Source: Apodemus sylvaticus
Taxonomy: Eukaryota > Chordata > Mammalia > Rodentia > Muridae
Direction: 5' to 3'
DNA: 64,000 nucleotides
Assembly: GCF_947179515.1 (NCBI RefSeq)
Contig: NC_067473.1
Location: 102,922,282 to 102,986,281 of the forward strand
The translations under genes and the position numbers were made by a program. Positions 10,586 through 22,015 of the stretch are shown piece after piece (positions within the stretch are counted from its first letter, which is position 1; each line of letters opens with the position of its first letter). The notes below the pieces were generated by a model. The model was given only the letters and a program-made list of their open reading frames with translations. It did not search any database and was not told the DNA's origin.

Positions 10586-10737
10586 GCATTGGAGGTGACC
10601 CTTTTAATGGGACGAATTTTATTGATTGCCTTGAAGTCTTCCTGAATGATCCAGCCACAGAAGGCATTATACTGATTGGTGAAATTGGTGGTCATGCTGA
10701 AGAAAACGCTGCTGAATTTCTGAAGCAGCATAACTCA
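10586..10737 (+). CDS. Suclg1: Suclg1 exon 7: ligase domain
   Basis: This 152-bp exon restores phase 0 and encodes GIGGDPFNGTNFIDCLEVFL through EIGGHAEENAAEFLKQHNS. GIGGDPFNGT and the IILIGEIGG strand are conserved through the ligase (flavodoxin-like) domain of all succinyl-CoA synthetase alpha subunits. The donor GTAAGT directly follows the Ser codon TCA. Exons 5-7 total 294 bp, exactly 98 codons, which supports the chosen splice sites. Confidence 0.97.
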
Positions 10738-11553
10738 GTAAGTCTTGTTTGGAAGACCTCTGCTGTCTGCTCCTGACAGACACTGGCTTGCTTCAGAGGT
10801 TATCTTTATTTTTCACAGACTTAATTTCTCTAGAAAACATGAAAGCTCACTTTAAACCTGGGCTTTTTATTCTATAATACTCAGAATAGTCTAGACTCTG
10901 AGTTCCTGTGTTCCTTGCTTCCCCACTTTGACCCCTCCCTACAGGCGTCACCCATCCTGTGTCGCTGAAATGTTGGCCTCTTGCTCAGTGGACAGAGTTC
11001 AGGCCAGAAGCCAGAAGCCCGAAGCCCAGATTTCATTTGAGGCTTAGATCCGCTGTCCCTGGTGTTCTTTCTCTAGAAACATTCCAAGGGAAATAAATGT
11101 CCTTGGCTTTCGCAAGGTTGACCCTCTAAAGAGCCTTTCTTTTCTATTTTTCTCTGTGATTTTTGCCTCCTGTTAGCTTTAGTCTTTGCTCGCAGAAAGC
11201 CCTCAGCACCAAAGATCAAGTAGAAAGCTTTCTGCATGCTCTAGGGGAAGTCTTCCCGGTTGCCTCTGCCTTCCAGTTAGACATGTGAAGGAGTGGCGTG
11301 CTCTTGTACTGCTGTCAGTCAGAGAAGGGAGCTGAGCTTCCTTGCTGGCGTTTGGCAGGTGAGGGCTGCGGGTTACTGCCACAGTGCTGGGAGCCCGCTG
11401 CAGGCCAGCCCTGCTCTGCCGGTGCTCTGCTGAGGAGGGAAATGTGCAGTGCCTAAGTCGTGCCCTTCTCTGCTGATGATGCTGAGAAGAGGTCTTCAGG
11501 AGGACAGGCCAGCAGGGGATAGAACTGGAGAGGAGGCCAGGCAAGAGGAGACA

Positions 11554-11818
11554 TGGGACTGGAGAGGCGGCTCAGAGCTTGAGAACTCTTGCTGCTCTTG
11601 CAGAAGACCTGGGTTCAGTTCCCCACACCCACATGGTAGCTGACAATCATCTGCAAGTCCAGTTCTAGGGGACCTTGTGCCCTCTTGTGGTCTCCACGGG
11701 CACCAGGCACACGCTTAGTCAACCTGTATACATGCAGGCAAAACATCTATACACAGTGAGATAACTTCCCGTTAGCACTTGTGGGGAAAAAACAAAACTA
11801 AACTAAACAAAAACCCAA
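11554..11818 (+). mobile_element. B2/B3-family SINE
   Basis: The element begins GGGACTGGAGAGGCGGCTCA, the tRNA-derived B2/B3 head, and continues through GCAGAAGACCTGGGTTCAGT (box B region), the GGGGACCTTGTGCCCTCTTG block and an A-rich tail to about 11818. Confidence 0.85.
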
Positions 11819-12220
11819 AGACTGAGGAACGGAGAAGTTAAATGCCAGAAGAGAAGTAGGGGGCACCGCAGTGTGAAGGAGCCAGGACGCGTGCAGGCCG
11901 TGCACGCTCTTGTGCTCTCAGGAGCGTCAGGGACTGCTTCGAGTGTCCGCTCTCCTTGGAGCCTGGAAGCTCCACCCACGGAGGTTGTAAGACAGGAGCC
12001 AGCTCTCCCTCACTTGAGGTCTCTCCTTTCCCTTCACTCCCTAAGCCCCAGCGTTCCTGTTTCCCTTACTGCCTTGGTCTTCTATTGGCCCAGCAGAGTG
12101 TAACAGGGAAGCAGTCTTGGGGAACTGAGCTGCAGTGTCCCGCTGCTTCTGTCAGGGTGCCCAGGGCCTCCAGTTAGACCTCAGACCTCCTTGGACATCC
12201 TCTGGGGCTCTCAGAAGCTG

Positions 12221-12249
12221 CCCGCCCGCCCCCGCCCCCCTCCCGTCCC
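12221..12249. other. C-rich tract with GC boxes
   Basis: CCCGCCCGCCCCCGCCCCCC followed by TCCCGTCCC gives more than four C3 runs. It could form a G-quadruplex on the opposite strand and contains SP/KLF-type GC boxes. No promoter is otherwise evident here. Confidence 0.6.
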
Positions 12250-13489
12250 TGGGCATCTCTCTCCTGCATCTCTCCCTAAGCTGCTCCCCTCCGTGCAGAC
12301 ACCCCAGGGCTGCCTTTCAGTGCTCTCCCCCTCTGCGTCTACAGTGATCGCTCCAGATCAGAGGCCTCAGCTCGAGTGCCCCACGTCCCTCCATGTTGAG
12401 CCTCATCTTGCTCACGTATGTATTAGGGCTCAACTCTGAATTCTTTGAATAGTTTACAAGTTTAGTGGGAGAACATGCATGTTTGTTCCATTTATTATTT
12501 CTGGTTGGGTTTTACAGGGCTGGTGCATTTTATTTTAAGAACTTGGTATGTTGGTGGTTCAAGGTTAAGCAGCTTAAGACAGAGTGTTATAGAAGACTCA
12601 GCAGTGTCTGCTGAAGGTTTGCAGACAGATTGGGAAGGACGTGACAGCCATCCTGGCTGTACTGAGCGCACTGAGCCCTCACAGCTGGGCGGCGTGTGTG
12701 GGCGGGCTTCCATGTTTTCCATCACTCTGCCCTGGTCTCTCCCACACTACCTGCTGTAATTCTATTTTTCCTCCCCTCAGAAATCTCCACTGACTCTGTT
12801 TGATGTCTAAGCTTATAATCCTTTCCTTCTCAGCACAACAGCATTGTCATTTTAGGGGACTTGCGGGAAGAGACAGGTAGAAGCGAATACCAACCACTCC
12901 AACTGGAGATTCTCATCACTGCAGGGACGGTGAGGGAGTGAATGAAGGGCTGGAGTCTGCTGCTTCTCATTCTGTTTCTGAGGCGGTGCAGCGGTGCTGG
13001 GCTTAGGGACCTGAGGGAGACTTTGATGTTCAGGGAGCCACTGCTTGGTAGGAGCACCTGGGAAGCAGGCCACACAGTGTGCTGTATGTGACAGACACAG
13101 GCGAGAGGCAGAGCAGGGCCCCGTCAGCCCAGGCTGTGGTGGGACGTGGGAGGAAGTCAGGCTTCCAGTGGGAGGGGCAGAATGAGGCAGACCTGGGGGG
13201 AACACTGCTTCTATGTGAGGAAGACGAGGGGCACGAGTAGGCCAAATCAGAATTCCTTCACCTCCGGCTTGGGAGAGCGGTGGGGGCCAACTCCAGAGCC
13301 AGCCACAGCAGACCTGCAGCTCCAGGGAAAGTCAGCTTTATTTAAGAGCGTCCCCAGTGAAGCAAACGTTAGTGTTTTTATTAAATTGTGACCCTTTAGA
13401 CTATGTTGTGCCCACCTTGGAGTGCTGGACAGCCACCTCCAGTAAACGCTAACTGTACTTGAAAGAATGACTGGCAGTCTCCAAAAATA

Positions 13490-13614
13490 ATTACATTGTG
13501 ATTCACGACAGCAGCAAAACTACAGTTATGAAGTAGCAGTGAAAATAATGTTATGGTTGGGGGTCACCACATCGTGAGGAACTGTATTAAGGGTCGCAGC
13601 ATTAGGAGGCTGAT
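13490..13614 (+). mobile_element. URR1-type DNA transposon, 5'-truncated fragment
   Basis: ACTACAGTTATGAAGTAGCA is followed by TTATGGTTGGGGGTCACCAC and GGGTCGCAGCATTAGGAGG. This is the internal and right part of the same hAT-Charlie-like family seen at 4073-4289, in the opposite orientation. The outer terminal repeat is lost. Confidence 0.75.
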
Positions 13615-14749
13615 ATGCATATCCACTGAACTGGCATTTTCCCATTTGACAGTGTGTTATAAAACCACTGTGGATCAAAGACCCACTGAGACACCGAGGC
13701 GGATGAGGGAGGGGACTTGAGAAGGACAAAGGACAGAGGTTCATTGCTGCTCTCTCAGTTCACAGCATTGCTTGTGACCTTTGAGAATGACCTCTGGAGG
13801 AGGCTCGTGTAGTATCAGAGTAGTCACAGGCATTGGGGTGTAGTTAGCATGCCGTCTTCTTCTGTCTGTCCGTCTGGGTTTTCTTGTACATCAGCTAAGT
13901 GAGCTTTCACAACAGGCCAATCGCAAAAGCAGAAATGATTGACCATTTTAAGTTAAACAGGCAGAGTTATAGAAATTAGTTGTCAAATGCTACTTGTTTC
14001 ACCAGAATGTTTTAGACACTGTTTTAAAAAGTCAGGTTTTTTAGTGAATTCATAAATATTTATAGAACTTGGTTTTAGATTTTATGGGTGTGTTTGTGGG
14101 AGTGTCCCCACGTACTGCAGCAGTCACGTGGATGCCACTGGACAGCTTGATGGGGTCTCTGCCTTTCTGTGGGTTCCAGGGAGTGCAGTCAGGCCATCAG
14201 GCTGCAGCGCAGGTGCCTTTAGTGGCTGGGCCTTTTCACTGACCTTCAGTTTTAGTTTTTAATATAGTAAGTATTATTGCACATTACTTCTTAGAATAAA
14301 TAGCTAAGAATTTAGTGTAGCATTGATGTACACAGAGGTTGCATATTCGAATGGACTTTGTCCACTTATATGAACAAAAGTACTTTGAGATCCTCAGTGA
14401 CTTTATAAATATCCAGGGTCCCCAGACAAATGGCTTGAGAGCTCCTGCTGTGTCTGTGTGTCTGTGTGTGGGGGGGGGGTTGGCAGACAGGAGTGGCTGG
14501 GCTGAAGCTCTGGACTCCACGCTGCGTGTGTTCCATCTTCCACAGACCTGTTCTCTCTGTACTCTTTGACCTGTTCTCCCTGTACTCTTTGTAAAACCTG
14601 CTATAAATAGTCATGTATTGCTGTGTGGCATCTCATGATGGATTGATAATGTAAGCATTTGATAATATTTGGTAATATTTCTTCAACTACAATGCAAGCC
14701 CAGAGCTTAGCAACTGTTGTTTTCTGTGTGTGAGCTTTTACATTTTTTA

Positions 14750-14930
14750 ATATGATTTTTCATTTTTATTTTATGTTCATTGGTGGTTTGCATGCTTCTA
14801 TGCCTGGGCGAGGGTGTTGGATCCCCTGGGACTGGAGTTATAAACAGGTGTGAGCTTGCCAGTGGGTGCTGAGAACTCAGGTCTGTTGGAAGAGTAGTCA
14901 GTGCTCTTAACTGCTGAGCCATCTCTCTTT
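14750..14930 (-). mobile_element. B3/B2-family SINE, antisense
   Basis: A T-rich start is followed by TGGATCCCCTGGGACTGGAG and a typical SINE head in reverse, AGTGCTCTTAACTGCTGAGC, then CATCTCTC. The orientation opposes Suclg1. Confidence 0.85.
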
Positions 14931-15585
14931 TCTAACATCAAAATAAAGTACAGTGATAGTTAGGTAAATAATTTTGTGTACTAGAATGCATTTTTGTTGA
15001 GTAAAGTTAACCTTGATCATTTTTCTTACCGTGAATAGTTTTAAAGTAAAAAGAGTTAGTGACTGTCGTCCATGTTACTTCATATTTAAGGAAGTCCAGG
15101 TCTATGCTAGTGATATGCATGGCCAGGACCTGCAGCCTCAGTAGGAAACTGAGTGCAAGTCTTGAGTCTTTCCCAACACCCCTCATCTTTTTCTTCAAGG
15201 ACATTTATTAAGGATGAGAATTATAATAACAACTCAAGATGTGAAGTAAAATAAGATGATTGATCTTAAGTTATTGTTGTAAGTCACAAAACACAATTTT
15301 CAGGCATATGTGCTTTTTACTTACCAAAAGAAAAGCTCAGGTGGGTATGTGTGGAGCAGCTTATGAAGTGCTGCCGGCGCTGCTGCCGGCTGGTAGAAGT
15401 GTCTGCTCAGTAACCTCTGTGTTGGTGTGGAGCTCCGAGTCTCCTGAAGGACAATCCGTCAGTGTTTGGGTTGGGTGATGAGCTGTCCCTTCCCAGGCCA
15501 CTTACTGCTTGCCAGTGGTCACAGATTTGAAGCCCAGCGTGATTGATTTTTCCTTCAAGCTTTTACAGCATCTCTCTCTCTCCAG

Positions 15586-15774
15586 GGTCCAAAGGCCAAG
15601 CCTGTAGTGTCCTTCATTGCCGGTATAACTGCTCCTCCTGGCAGAAGGATGGGACACGCAGGGGCGATTATTGCTGGAGGAAAAGGTGGCGCCAAAGAGA
15701 AGATCTCTGCTCTTCAGAGTGCGGGGGTGGTTGTCAGCATGTCCCCTGCACAGCTGGGAACCTCCATGTATAAG
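15586..15774 (+). CDS. Suclg1: Suclg1 exon 8: catalytic phosphohistidine exon
   Basis: This 189-bp exon (63 codons, phase 0 at both ends) encodes GPKAKPVVSFIAGITAPPGR through SPAQLGTSMYK. It carries the active-site loop GRRMGHAGAIIAGGKGGA. The His codon CAC at 15655-15657 is the residue phosphorylated during catalysis (human precursor His299, E. coli alpha His246). The phosphohistidine shuttles phosphate between the alpha-subunit succinyl-phosphate site and the nucleotide bound by the beta subunit. The region is intact. The C-terminal TSMYK differs slightly from human TTIYK. The acceptor is CTCTCTCCAG and the donor GTGAGC. Confidence 0.98.
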
Positions 15775-17137
15775 GTGAGCAGCTGTGTTCCTCCCCTCCA
15801 GAGCTTCCTGTTCTGAGGCCCTAATGTAAAGCCTTCCTGATGTAAGGTAAAGATTTGCCCCTGTCATTGACAAGACACAGGGTGCAAAGCATTTCAGAGC
15901 TAATGGCGCCTATTTGCAGCCTGGGACGTGGAAGGAGTTGCAGCCTTGTGTTTCATGTGTGGGCTTGTCCAGCGGAGCCCTTGGGATATAGCCATCCTGA
16001 CTCCATAGGCGGCTGTTTCCAGAGGGGGGTTGCAATTCAGCAAAGAAGCAGCAGTCCAGAGGTGCGGGGCAGGTGCCTGAGGAGGGCAGCGCGTGGCCAT
16101 GTGCTGCTGTCCAGTGCCCACAGCTAACAGAGCTGCACTCCGCTGTGGCTTTGCTGTGGCTTTCTGACAGGACTGTGGTGCACTCAGTTGATTGTTCTGT
16201 AGTCTCCGCAGTGATCTCAGTATGGCTTCTTGAGTATCCTGCTCTCTCGTTGCTCTTTTCCTCTTTACTCTATGGGAGTTTTAACCTTGACAAAACAAAA
16301 CAAAAGGTAGAGAAGACCACAGCTCATGATGGCTTTTGTCTCTTAACAACAAAACCTCTTTTAAGCTGAAAATAGGCACACATTATTTTCCTAGGTGGAA
16401 CAGTTTGCAGAGAATTAACAAATCCTGCTTTGTTGTTAACTTTGCCCTCATCTTAGGGATTCTAAACCAGAGAGAGTCCTTGTTTGATCAAGTGTGCACA
16501 TTTGCCTTGAACATCATATTCCTTAGTGGTTGGAAGAAGGGGGTGGTTGGTAAAGTCTGAGGAAGTGTGTTTGCAGTGCTTTCCGTGAGCCCTTCCATTC
16601 GGCTCCAGTGAGCGGCATTGGTGGCTGCTGCTGCAGTCTGACTGCTAACCTGATCCTTCTGTTTAGGGCATTTGCTTGTTTTAAGCATTTCTAAGCTTCT
16701 CAACATTTTGTTCAAATACTAAGTGAATCAGTGTTGCGTTTTAGTCTCTGAGAAAGTCTCCATCGCCTTACTAAAGGGCCGTTTGCATCTGGGTGCACGT
16801 TGTATATATGGGTGCACGTTGTATATATGGGTACACATTGTATAGGTTGGGATAAACAGTGGTGCCCATCAGCCGCAGGCAGAGTTCTGCAGTGATGACA
16901 TAAGGATTGTTAAAGCCTCCCTGTTTGCTTCGGGCTCCAGAGGAAATAGTCCAGCTCTATCTAGAGTTTGGACTGGCACCAGCAAAGGCTGATTTGAAAG
17001 TAGCTGGTTTTCGAGCAAGATCCCCAGTCCCACATATTTTACCTCTGCAGGGCTGAGGTCCTAATGGTGACCTAGGGTTTAAAAATCACTTTCCCATCAA
17101 TGTCATTTGCATTTTTTCTTCTTTCCTGTTTGTGAAG
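15775..17137 (+). other. Suclg1: Suclg1 intron 8
   Basis: A 1363-bp intron ending TTCTTTCCTGTTTGTGAAG. It holds three copies of a 19-bp tandem repeat at 16791-16847 and otherwise unique sequence. No exon or complete transposon is recognised. Confidence 0.85.
16791..16847. repeat. 19-bp tandem repeat, three copies
   Basis: The unit GGGTGCACGTTGTATATAT starts at 16791, 16810 and 16829; the third copy is diverged. It is a minor local duplication in intron 8. Confidence 0.85.
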
Positions 17138-17164
17138 GAATTTGAAAAAAGGAAGATGCTTTGA
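17138..17164 (+). CDS. Suclg1: Suclg1 exon 9: last eight codons and stop
   Basis: The final coding segment encodes EFEKRKML followed by TGA at 17162-17164, the same C-terminus as human SUCLG1. It follows a GAAG acceptor in phase 0. Only 27 nt of this terminal exon are coding; the rest is 3' UTR. The joined exons give 279 codons in the window, which with about 67 upstream residues matches the 346-residue family length. Confidence 0.95.
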   Translation, partial: EFEKRKML

Positions 17165-17362
17165 AGGACACAACATGAAATTCTTTAAAGCTGTGGAAGA
17201 AATCTCATAGACTTGAGAGCCAGTCCAGACTGCCAGCCCACGCATCTGACTCTGGTCTCTCAGTATATGGGAAAGCCAGGCAAGTTTTAGAATGTCCGAA
17301 ATTGAGCTATTTTCATTTACTGTGTAACAGAGACAGATAATAAATCTATCATTTGATTTGAA
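17165..17362 (+). other. Suclg1: Suclg1 3' UTR
   Basis: About 200 nt run from the stop codon to the expected cleavage region roughly 15-20 nt after the AATAAA at 17339-17344. No repeat is seen within it. The exact cleavage position is inferred. Confidence 0.75.
17339..17344 (+). promoter_or_regulatory. Suclg1: AATAAA polyadenylation signal of Suclg1
   Basis: A canonical hexamer about 175 nt after the stop codon, the only AATAAA in this short UTR. It is followed by a G/T-rich region suited to CstF binding. Confidence 0.88.
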
Positions 17363-17364
17363 CA

Positions 17365-17511
17365 TGGTTGTGAAGACTTGTTATTGTTCCAGTAGTGGTG
17401 GTTGTAGTTGTGGTGGTTGTCGGTGGAGTGTGATTGTGGGGGGATGGAAAGGTGTGTGTGTGTGTACGCGCGTGTGTGTGTGCGTGTGCGTGTGTGTGTG
17501 TGTGTGCATAT
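17365..17511 (+). terminator. Suclg1: G/T-rich downstream element and TG microsatellite after the Suclg1 poly(A) site
   Basis: Just after the cleavage region the + strand becomes almost purely G and T: GTGGTGGTTGTAGTTGTGGT, then a G-run at about 17439-17444 and a TG/CG tract from about 17454 to 17507. A GU-rich downstream element and G-rich pause tract are expected to aid cleavage and termination. That role is inferred. Confidence 0.6.
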
Positions 17512-17786
17512 ACTAACTGTGGAAGGCAGACTGGACTTTTAGCTGAATGAGACTGTACCAACTCTTTATGGCATTTGTCTATTCTAGACGCAGACCTTAG
17601 TGGGCCTTTGAATCACAGTTAACCCATATGTACATGTAAGCCTTCACTGTCCAGCTCACCAGAAAGCAGGAGGTAAATGTATGTAGTTCTTAGCATGTAG
17701 GAAAGCGACCCTGGCTTCCTTCAGAACCTCTCTGTCACCGCCACCACCGTTGTCACAGACCCATCTTGAATTTTGCACAACTCAAC

Positions 17787-17942
17787 TTTTTTTTTGTTGT
17801 TAAAGATATATTTTTATGTGTATGTGTGGTGTTAGTGTGTGGGTTTGTGCATGTGAGTGTGGATGCCCACAGAGGGCAGAAGAGGGCATCGGATCACCTG
17901 GAGCTGGAGTTCTAGGCAGTCAGGAACCGCCTACAGGCTCCT
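17787..17942 (-). mobile_element. B3-family SINE, antisense, truncated
   Basis: A T-run is followed by AAAGATATATTTTTATGTGT and GGATGCCCACAGAGGGCAGA, then AGAGGGCATCGGATCACCTG. This is the reverse complement of a B3 3' half; the tRNA-like head is missing. Confidence 0.75.
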
Positions 17943-19330
17943 ACAACTCTTTCTTTTTGTTTTTTCTTTTAACAGATTTTTTTTTTTTTGTTTCTTTGGG
18001 GATATTACACAGTGCACCCTAGTCCCACTGATTTCCTAGTCCTTCCATATCTGCCCTACACTATTGTAATGGCCCCTTCCAATAAAATAACAAACCGTCT
18101 TGCTGACCTCTGGGCACCACCCTGCTCCTCTGTCTGTGGAACCCTTCTCTCACACAGCGCTCAGCTCTCCAGATCCGCTGTGCGTAACCTGCCCCTCTGC
18201 TTTTCCTGCCTGTCCATCACATAATCGTTCATTGTAGTGGCATTGGAAATATTCCCTTTGCCCAAACAGCTTTACATGCAGATGTTCATTGTAGTGAGTT
18301 GTTGGTCTGGGTCAAGGCCTCTGGCTTCTACTGCACTAGCAATACTGGACCCTCCCCAAGACTCCTTGGACATCCTGCTGTTGGCCTCAGCCATGGAGAC
18401 CCTGTGGCTTTTCTCCCGCAGGCCCGGTCCCTCCTGGTACTCCTGCTCATACATGGAGTCAGTGTTGGGGTGGATCTGAGCCTGGGTAGCTGAGTCGTTC
18501 GGGCTCCCATGCCCGTGCCATGGGGGCCAACTCTCCTGCACTGCCCAGGCAAGCAGTGGGCCCAGCTCAAGCACAGCATAGCCCTTGGTGACATCAACAT
18601 GGCTTCAGGTGGCAGCTCAGATCACAGACATCTGCATGGCCCTTGATGGTAACATGGGCTATGGATATCAATACAGACCCCGCTACAGCAGGGACATGAG
18701 CCCAGACATGGGCCTCAGCAGCAGCATAGGCCAGACAGCAGAGACCTCTCACATCAGGCTGCCCTTCACGGCGTTTCTTCCTCTCCCGACTCTCCACCAC
18801 ATCCACGCTCACGGTCCTGGAGGCAGTAGGCGGGCCCCTGCAACAACTCATTCCAGACACTGGTGTGCAGTAGATTCCCCAAGAGAGACAACAGATGTGA
18901 CAGCTCAGGTATACTTTTCCTTGGCCACACCACAGAGAAGTCCTGACCAGGGAACTTTGCCTTCCAGGTTGACCGCAGTGCTTCTACAGCAGTCTGGCAT
19001 TTGGCCTTCCCCTCCTCAACCCAAATTCCCAGTGTGAGTAGCTGTGTGGTCTCACTACTCCAGCTGCTGCAAGCTCAGGAAATCATTTTTCTTTTACCCT
19101 CTGAAGAGCCTTCAGCACTTACTGTGTCTTAGTCCCCAGCACCTCAGGGGTCCTGGTCTTGAAGGTGAAACACATCAACAGCCTTTGGCAGCATCTAAGT
19201 AGTCACCGTCCCAGGAGTCTCCTGGGATTGCTTCTGATGTTACTAGAAGGTGGGACTCTTGTCCTCCTTCCTGACCTCCCCACCTCCCTTTAGAGTTACA
19301 TCGTCACACCAGCTCCCTAGCATCGACTGC
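17943..19330. repeat. Probable old murid dispersed repeat, family not identified
   Basis: The segment from about 18240 to 19060 (for example CATGGAGACCCTGTGGCTTT and GACATCAACATGGCTTCAGG) recalls a medium-copy dispersed sequence seen in mouse DNA, but I cannot name it. It yields 150-aa (+) and 100-aa (-) ORFs with biased composition and no recognisable domain, so I do not call a gene. It could instead be an old retrocopy. Confidence 0.35.
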
Positions 19331-21690
19331 TGTGTCCCTGAGTTTGGTTCAGTTCTCTCCCCACCTGCCTGCGTAAACTAGAGACCCCAAAGGTAAGGGG
19401 CGGCATCTCACAGATTACTCCCACTTCACAAGCCAGCCGCAAATCTTGGCATCGCCATGCCGCCCTCGCTTGGCTTGGTTTTAGGTCGGATATTTCTGTA
19501 ACTCCCTTCAGACTAAATTCGCTGGGGTGACTCAACTCTGAAACCACACTACACAGGAGCACAGTTTTGCTATAAAACAGCTTAGGATCAGCCAACTAGA
19601 TGAGAGGACTACCTCAAGGACATGAGGGTAGGACCAAGGAGCCTCTGTCCCCAGGGAGGTGGAGTACACACCTCCTGCTGCTTCAGTAGTAGTACTGAGA
19701 TGCAGGAGAGGACTTGACTTTTCTCTCAGCAAAAGAGAGACCTGGGAAATTAGACTTCCTGCCGTCTTGCCCTTTGGGAGTTGGAGGCAAGAGGATCAGG
19801 GGTTGGAGATGATTCTCAGCTACACATCCTGGGCTACATGAGACTGTTTCAGAACTGTGAGAGGTTGGGAGGGATGGAAATGAGGAAATGCACTAAAAGT
19901 TTAACTGGAGACACCCACTTTGAACTTCCGGTCTCTGGGTTTGGTGATTCTGGGCTCCAGGGTTACAGTGCTTAGTTGCAAGTCTTCTCTGAGGAATTTA
20001 TATTTCACACTGAGTTCTTGGAGAGGGCGAGTTGTACCTGGGAATCAGAGAGTTTAATGTGTCACCGTACCCTACTCTATCAATTCCTTCTGGCCACTTG
20101 GAAAGGAGAGAACGATTGCCTATGGATGGTCCCTTGGAGGGCCTTTGACTTTATGATTGGGTTTGCTTACTTGGAATCCTGTGTTCTCACTTGGTTGTGA
20201 ATCTCCTGTTAGAACTCTCTCTCTCCTGGGTGGGTCACTAATTAGGACTTTGCCTCTCACACATTTGAATGTTGGTTGTCCTTTGAACTTTGCTTTGGGA
20301 GACCTTTTAGTTTGTAGCAACCCGAGTTGTCATGGTAGGTAGTGATGGTTTCTTAATAGCAATCAATGGTGTCTTAATACTTAAATAAGCCTCTCAAGTC
20401 AGCCACCCCACCTTCAGACCTTGATTGACAACCGATACAAGCTGTGAAGCTGTTGAGGCCAGTACTATGTGTGAGGAGGTTACAGGAAAGAGTGGTGGCC
20501 TACACTGAGGTACACAACCACCGCCCAGGCCAAACCTTGACATGAAGGGAGGAGGGCGCATACCCTGACTAACCTACTCTCCTCTCATATGTCCTGATTT
20601 GGAGGTGGGGGGTGGCTGAACCCTACAGAAAGCAGAGAATGTATAAGCCCATTTGATGCCATCTGAAGGACTCTCTCAGGGACACAGAACCATTGCAAAG
20701 AGAATGGGTCCACATGACCAATAGGAAACTTAAAAAGAATTTCACCTCTGATTCATATCTGTCCAGCGTAGCAGCTGGTCACTTTGGGAGTAAGTTATGT
20801 CGTAAGCATCAGCAGAGGCAGGCTACAGGCTATGTTTGAAGCAATATCCAATGGCTCCCAGGAAGTGCGTGGTAAACATTTGCTTTTTAGGGGAGTCAGG
20901 GGTTGACAGAGGGGCGGGTCAGGATGTTGGGCCAATTCAATGGCTTCAGAGTTAATCTTTTATTGATTCTCAGAGTTCTGGTGGTGACTGTAATTCCGGG
21001 TTACTCTCAGGCTGGCGCCTCTAGAAAGGAACATTTTCCTTAGAACTCAGAGGCAGAATGAGACTGTTAACCTGAAGCTCACAGCTGGGTAACACTGGCC
21101 ACGGACACAGTTCTCCTCTTGTGTCCCTGTTGGTAGAAGAGTGTTCTGAAGATTGTCCTAACCTCACACCTCAGCTAAGATCCAAGGAACTGAAGTCTAA
21201 ACTCATAATTGGGTTGGCAGAAAAAATGAAATTTGCCCTGAGGTCACTTCGCCCAGCCCCTAGCCCATGCCTCACTTGGCAAGGGGGACAAGGAAGGCAC
21301 ATGAGCCTGTCACTAAAAGGGGAGCAAAGGTGAAGGGAGGAGCTTAAATAGCCAGCATTCTTGGGAATGTCATGGGCCACAGACAAGTTATTCAAATGTG
21401 GGACGCACGCAGGGGACCCACCCTCTTGAAATTCCCCATATTCTACGAGTTGGATAAGTTGGTCCCGAGATCCGAGCGCAGCCACGGCGAGCTCTCCGGC
21501 CATGAGATTCCAGCTGGAGGGCCGGTCGAGTGGGATCAGGGCTTTGCATTTTGCTTTCGTGGCTCAGAATGCAAGTCTTCTCTGTCATGAGGTGAGCCCA
21601 GGTGACTGGGGTGGTCGCTTCAGCTCTGGGGGTCATGGCGGATTTAGGGGAAGCCCCCATGGCTGTTCTCACCTTATGAAGAACTCTGCC
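19331..21690. other. Intergenic, mostly unrecognised sequence
   Basis: A B1/B4-like fragment may lie at about 19780-19860 (GGAGGCAAGAGGATCAGGGG). Otherwise I see no exon, RNA gene or named repeat. ORFs are short and uninformative. Confidence 0.5.
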
Positions 21691-21968
21691 AAGGAGACCA
21701 CAGCTTGCCTGGGAAAGCATTTTCTGTACAAACATGAGGACCTGAGTCTGATAGCCAGAACCCATGCCAAAAAGCTGGGCATGGTGCGTACACTGGGGGG
21801 AAGGGGAGACATGTGGGTCCCCAGGGCTCCCCTAGCCAGTCAGCTTAGCCTGATGAATGATTTCCCGGCCGAGTAAGAGAGCTGTCTCAAAAAACAAGGT
21901 AAACAGCTCTTGAAGAGCAGAAGAGCAACATCCAAGATTGGCTTGTGGTTTTATACAAGTGTGCATTT

Positions 21969-22014
<46 letters not shown>

Positions 22015-22015
22015 G
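21691..22015 (+). mobile_element. B4-type composite SINE with CA-repeat tail
   Basis: ACATGAGGACCTGAGTCTGA and AAAAAGCTGGGCATGGTGCG are followed by AGAGCTGTCTCAAAAAACAA, and the element ends in a long AC run at 21971-22012. The order matches a composite rodent SINE whose tail expanded to a microsatellite. The subfamily name is tentative. Confidence 0.6.

Larger units (their letters stand above)
10738..15585 (+). other. Suclg1: Suclg1 intron 7
   Basis: The largest complete intron here, at 4848 bp. It contains a B2/B3 SINE (11554-11818), a C-rich tract (12221-12249), a URR1 fragment (13490-13614), a 23-bp duplication (14546-14591) and an antisense B3 SINE (14750-14930). No additional exon is evident; the acceptor is CTCTCTCTCCAG. 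Confidence 0.85.

Noticed and set aside
18585..19037. 150-codon + strand ORF
   Set aside because: It overlaps ORFs on the other strand in an apparently repetitive block and shows no known protein family.
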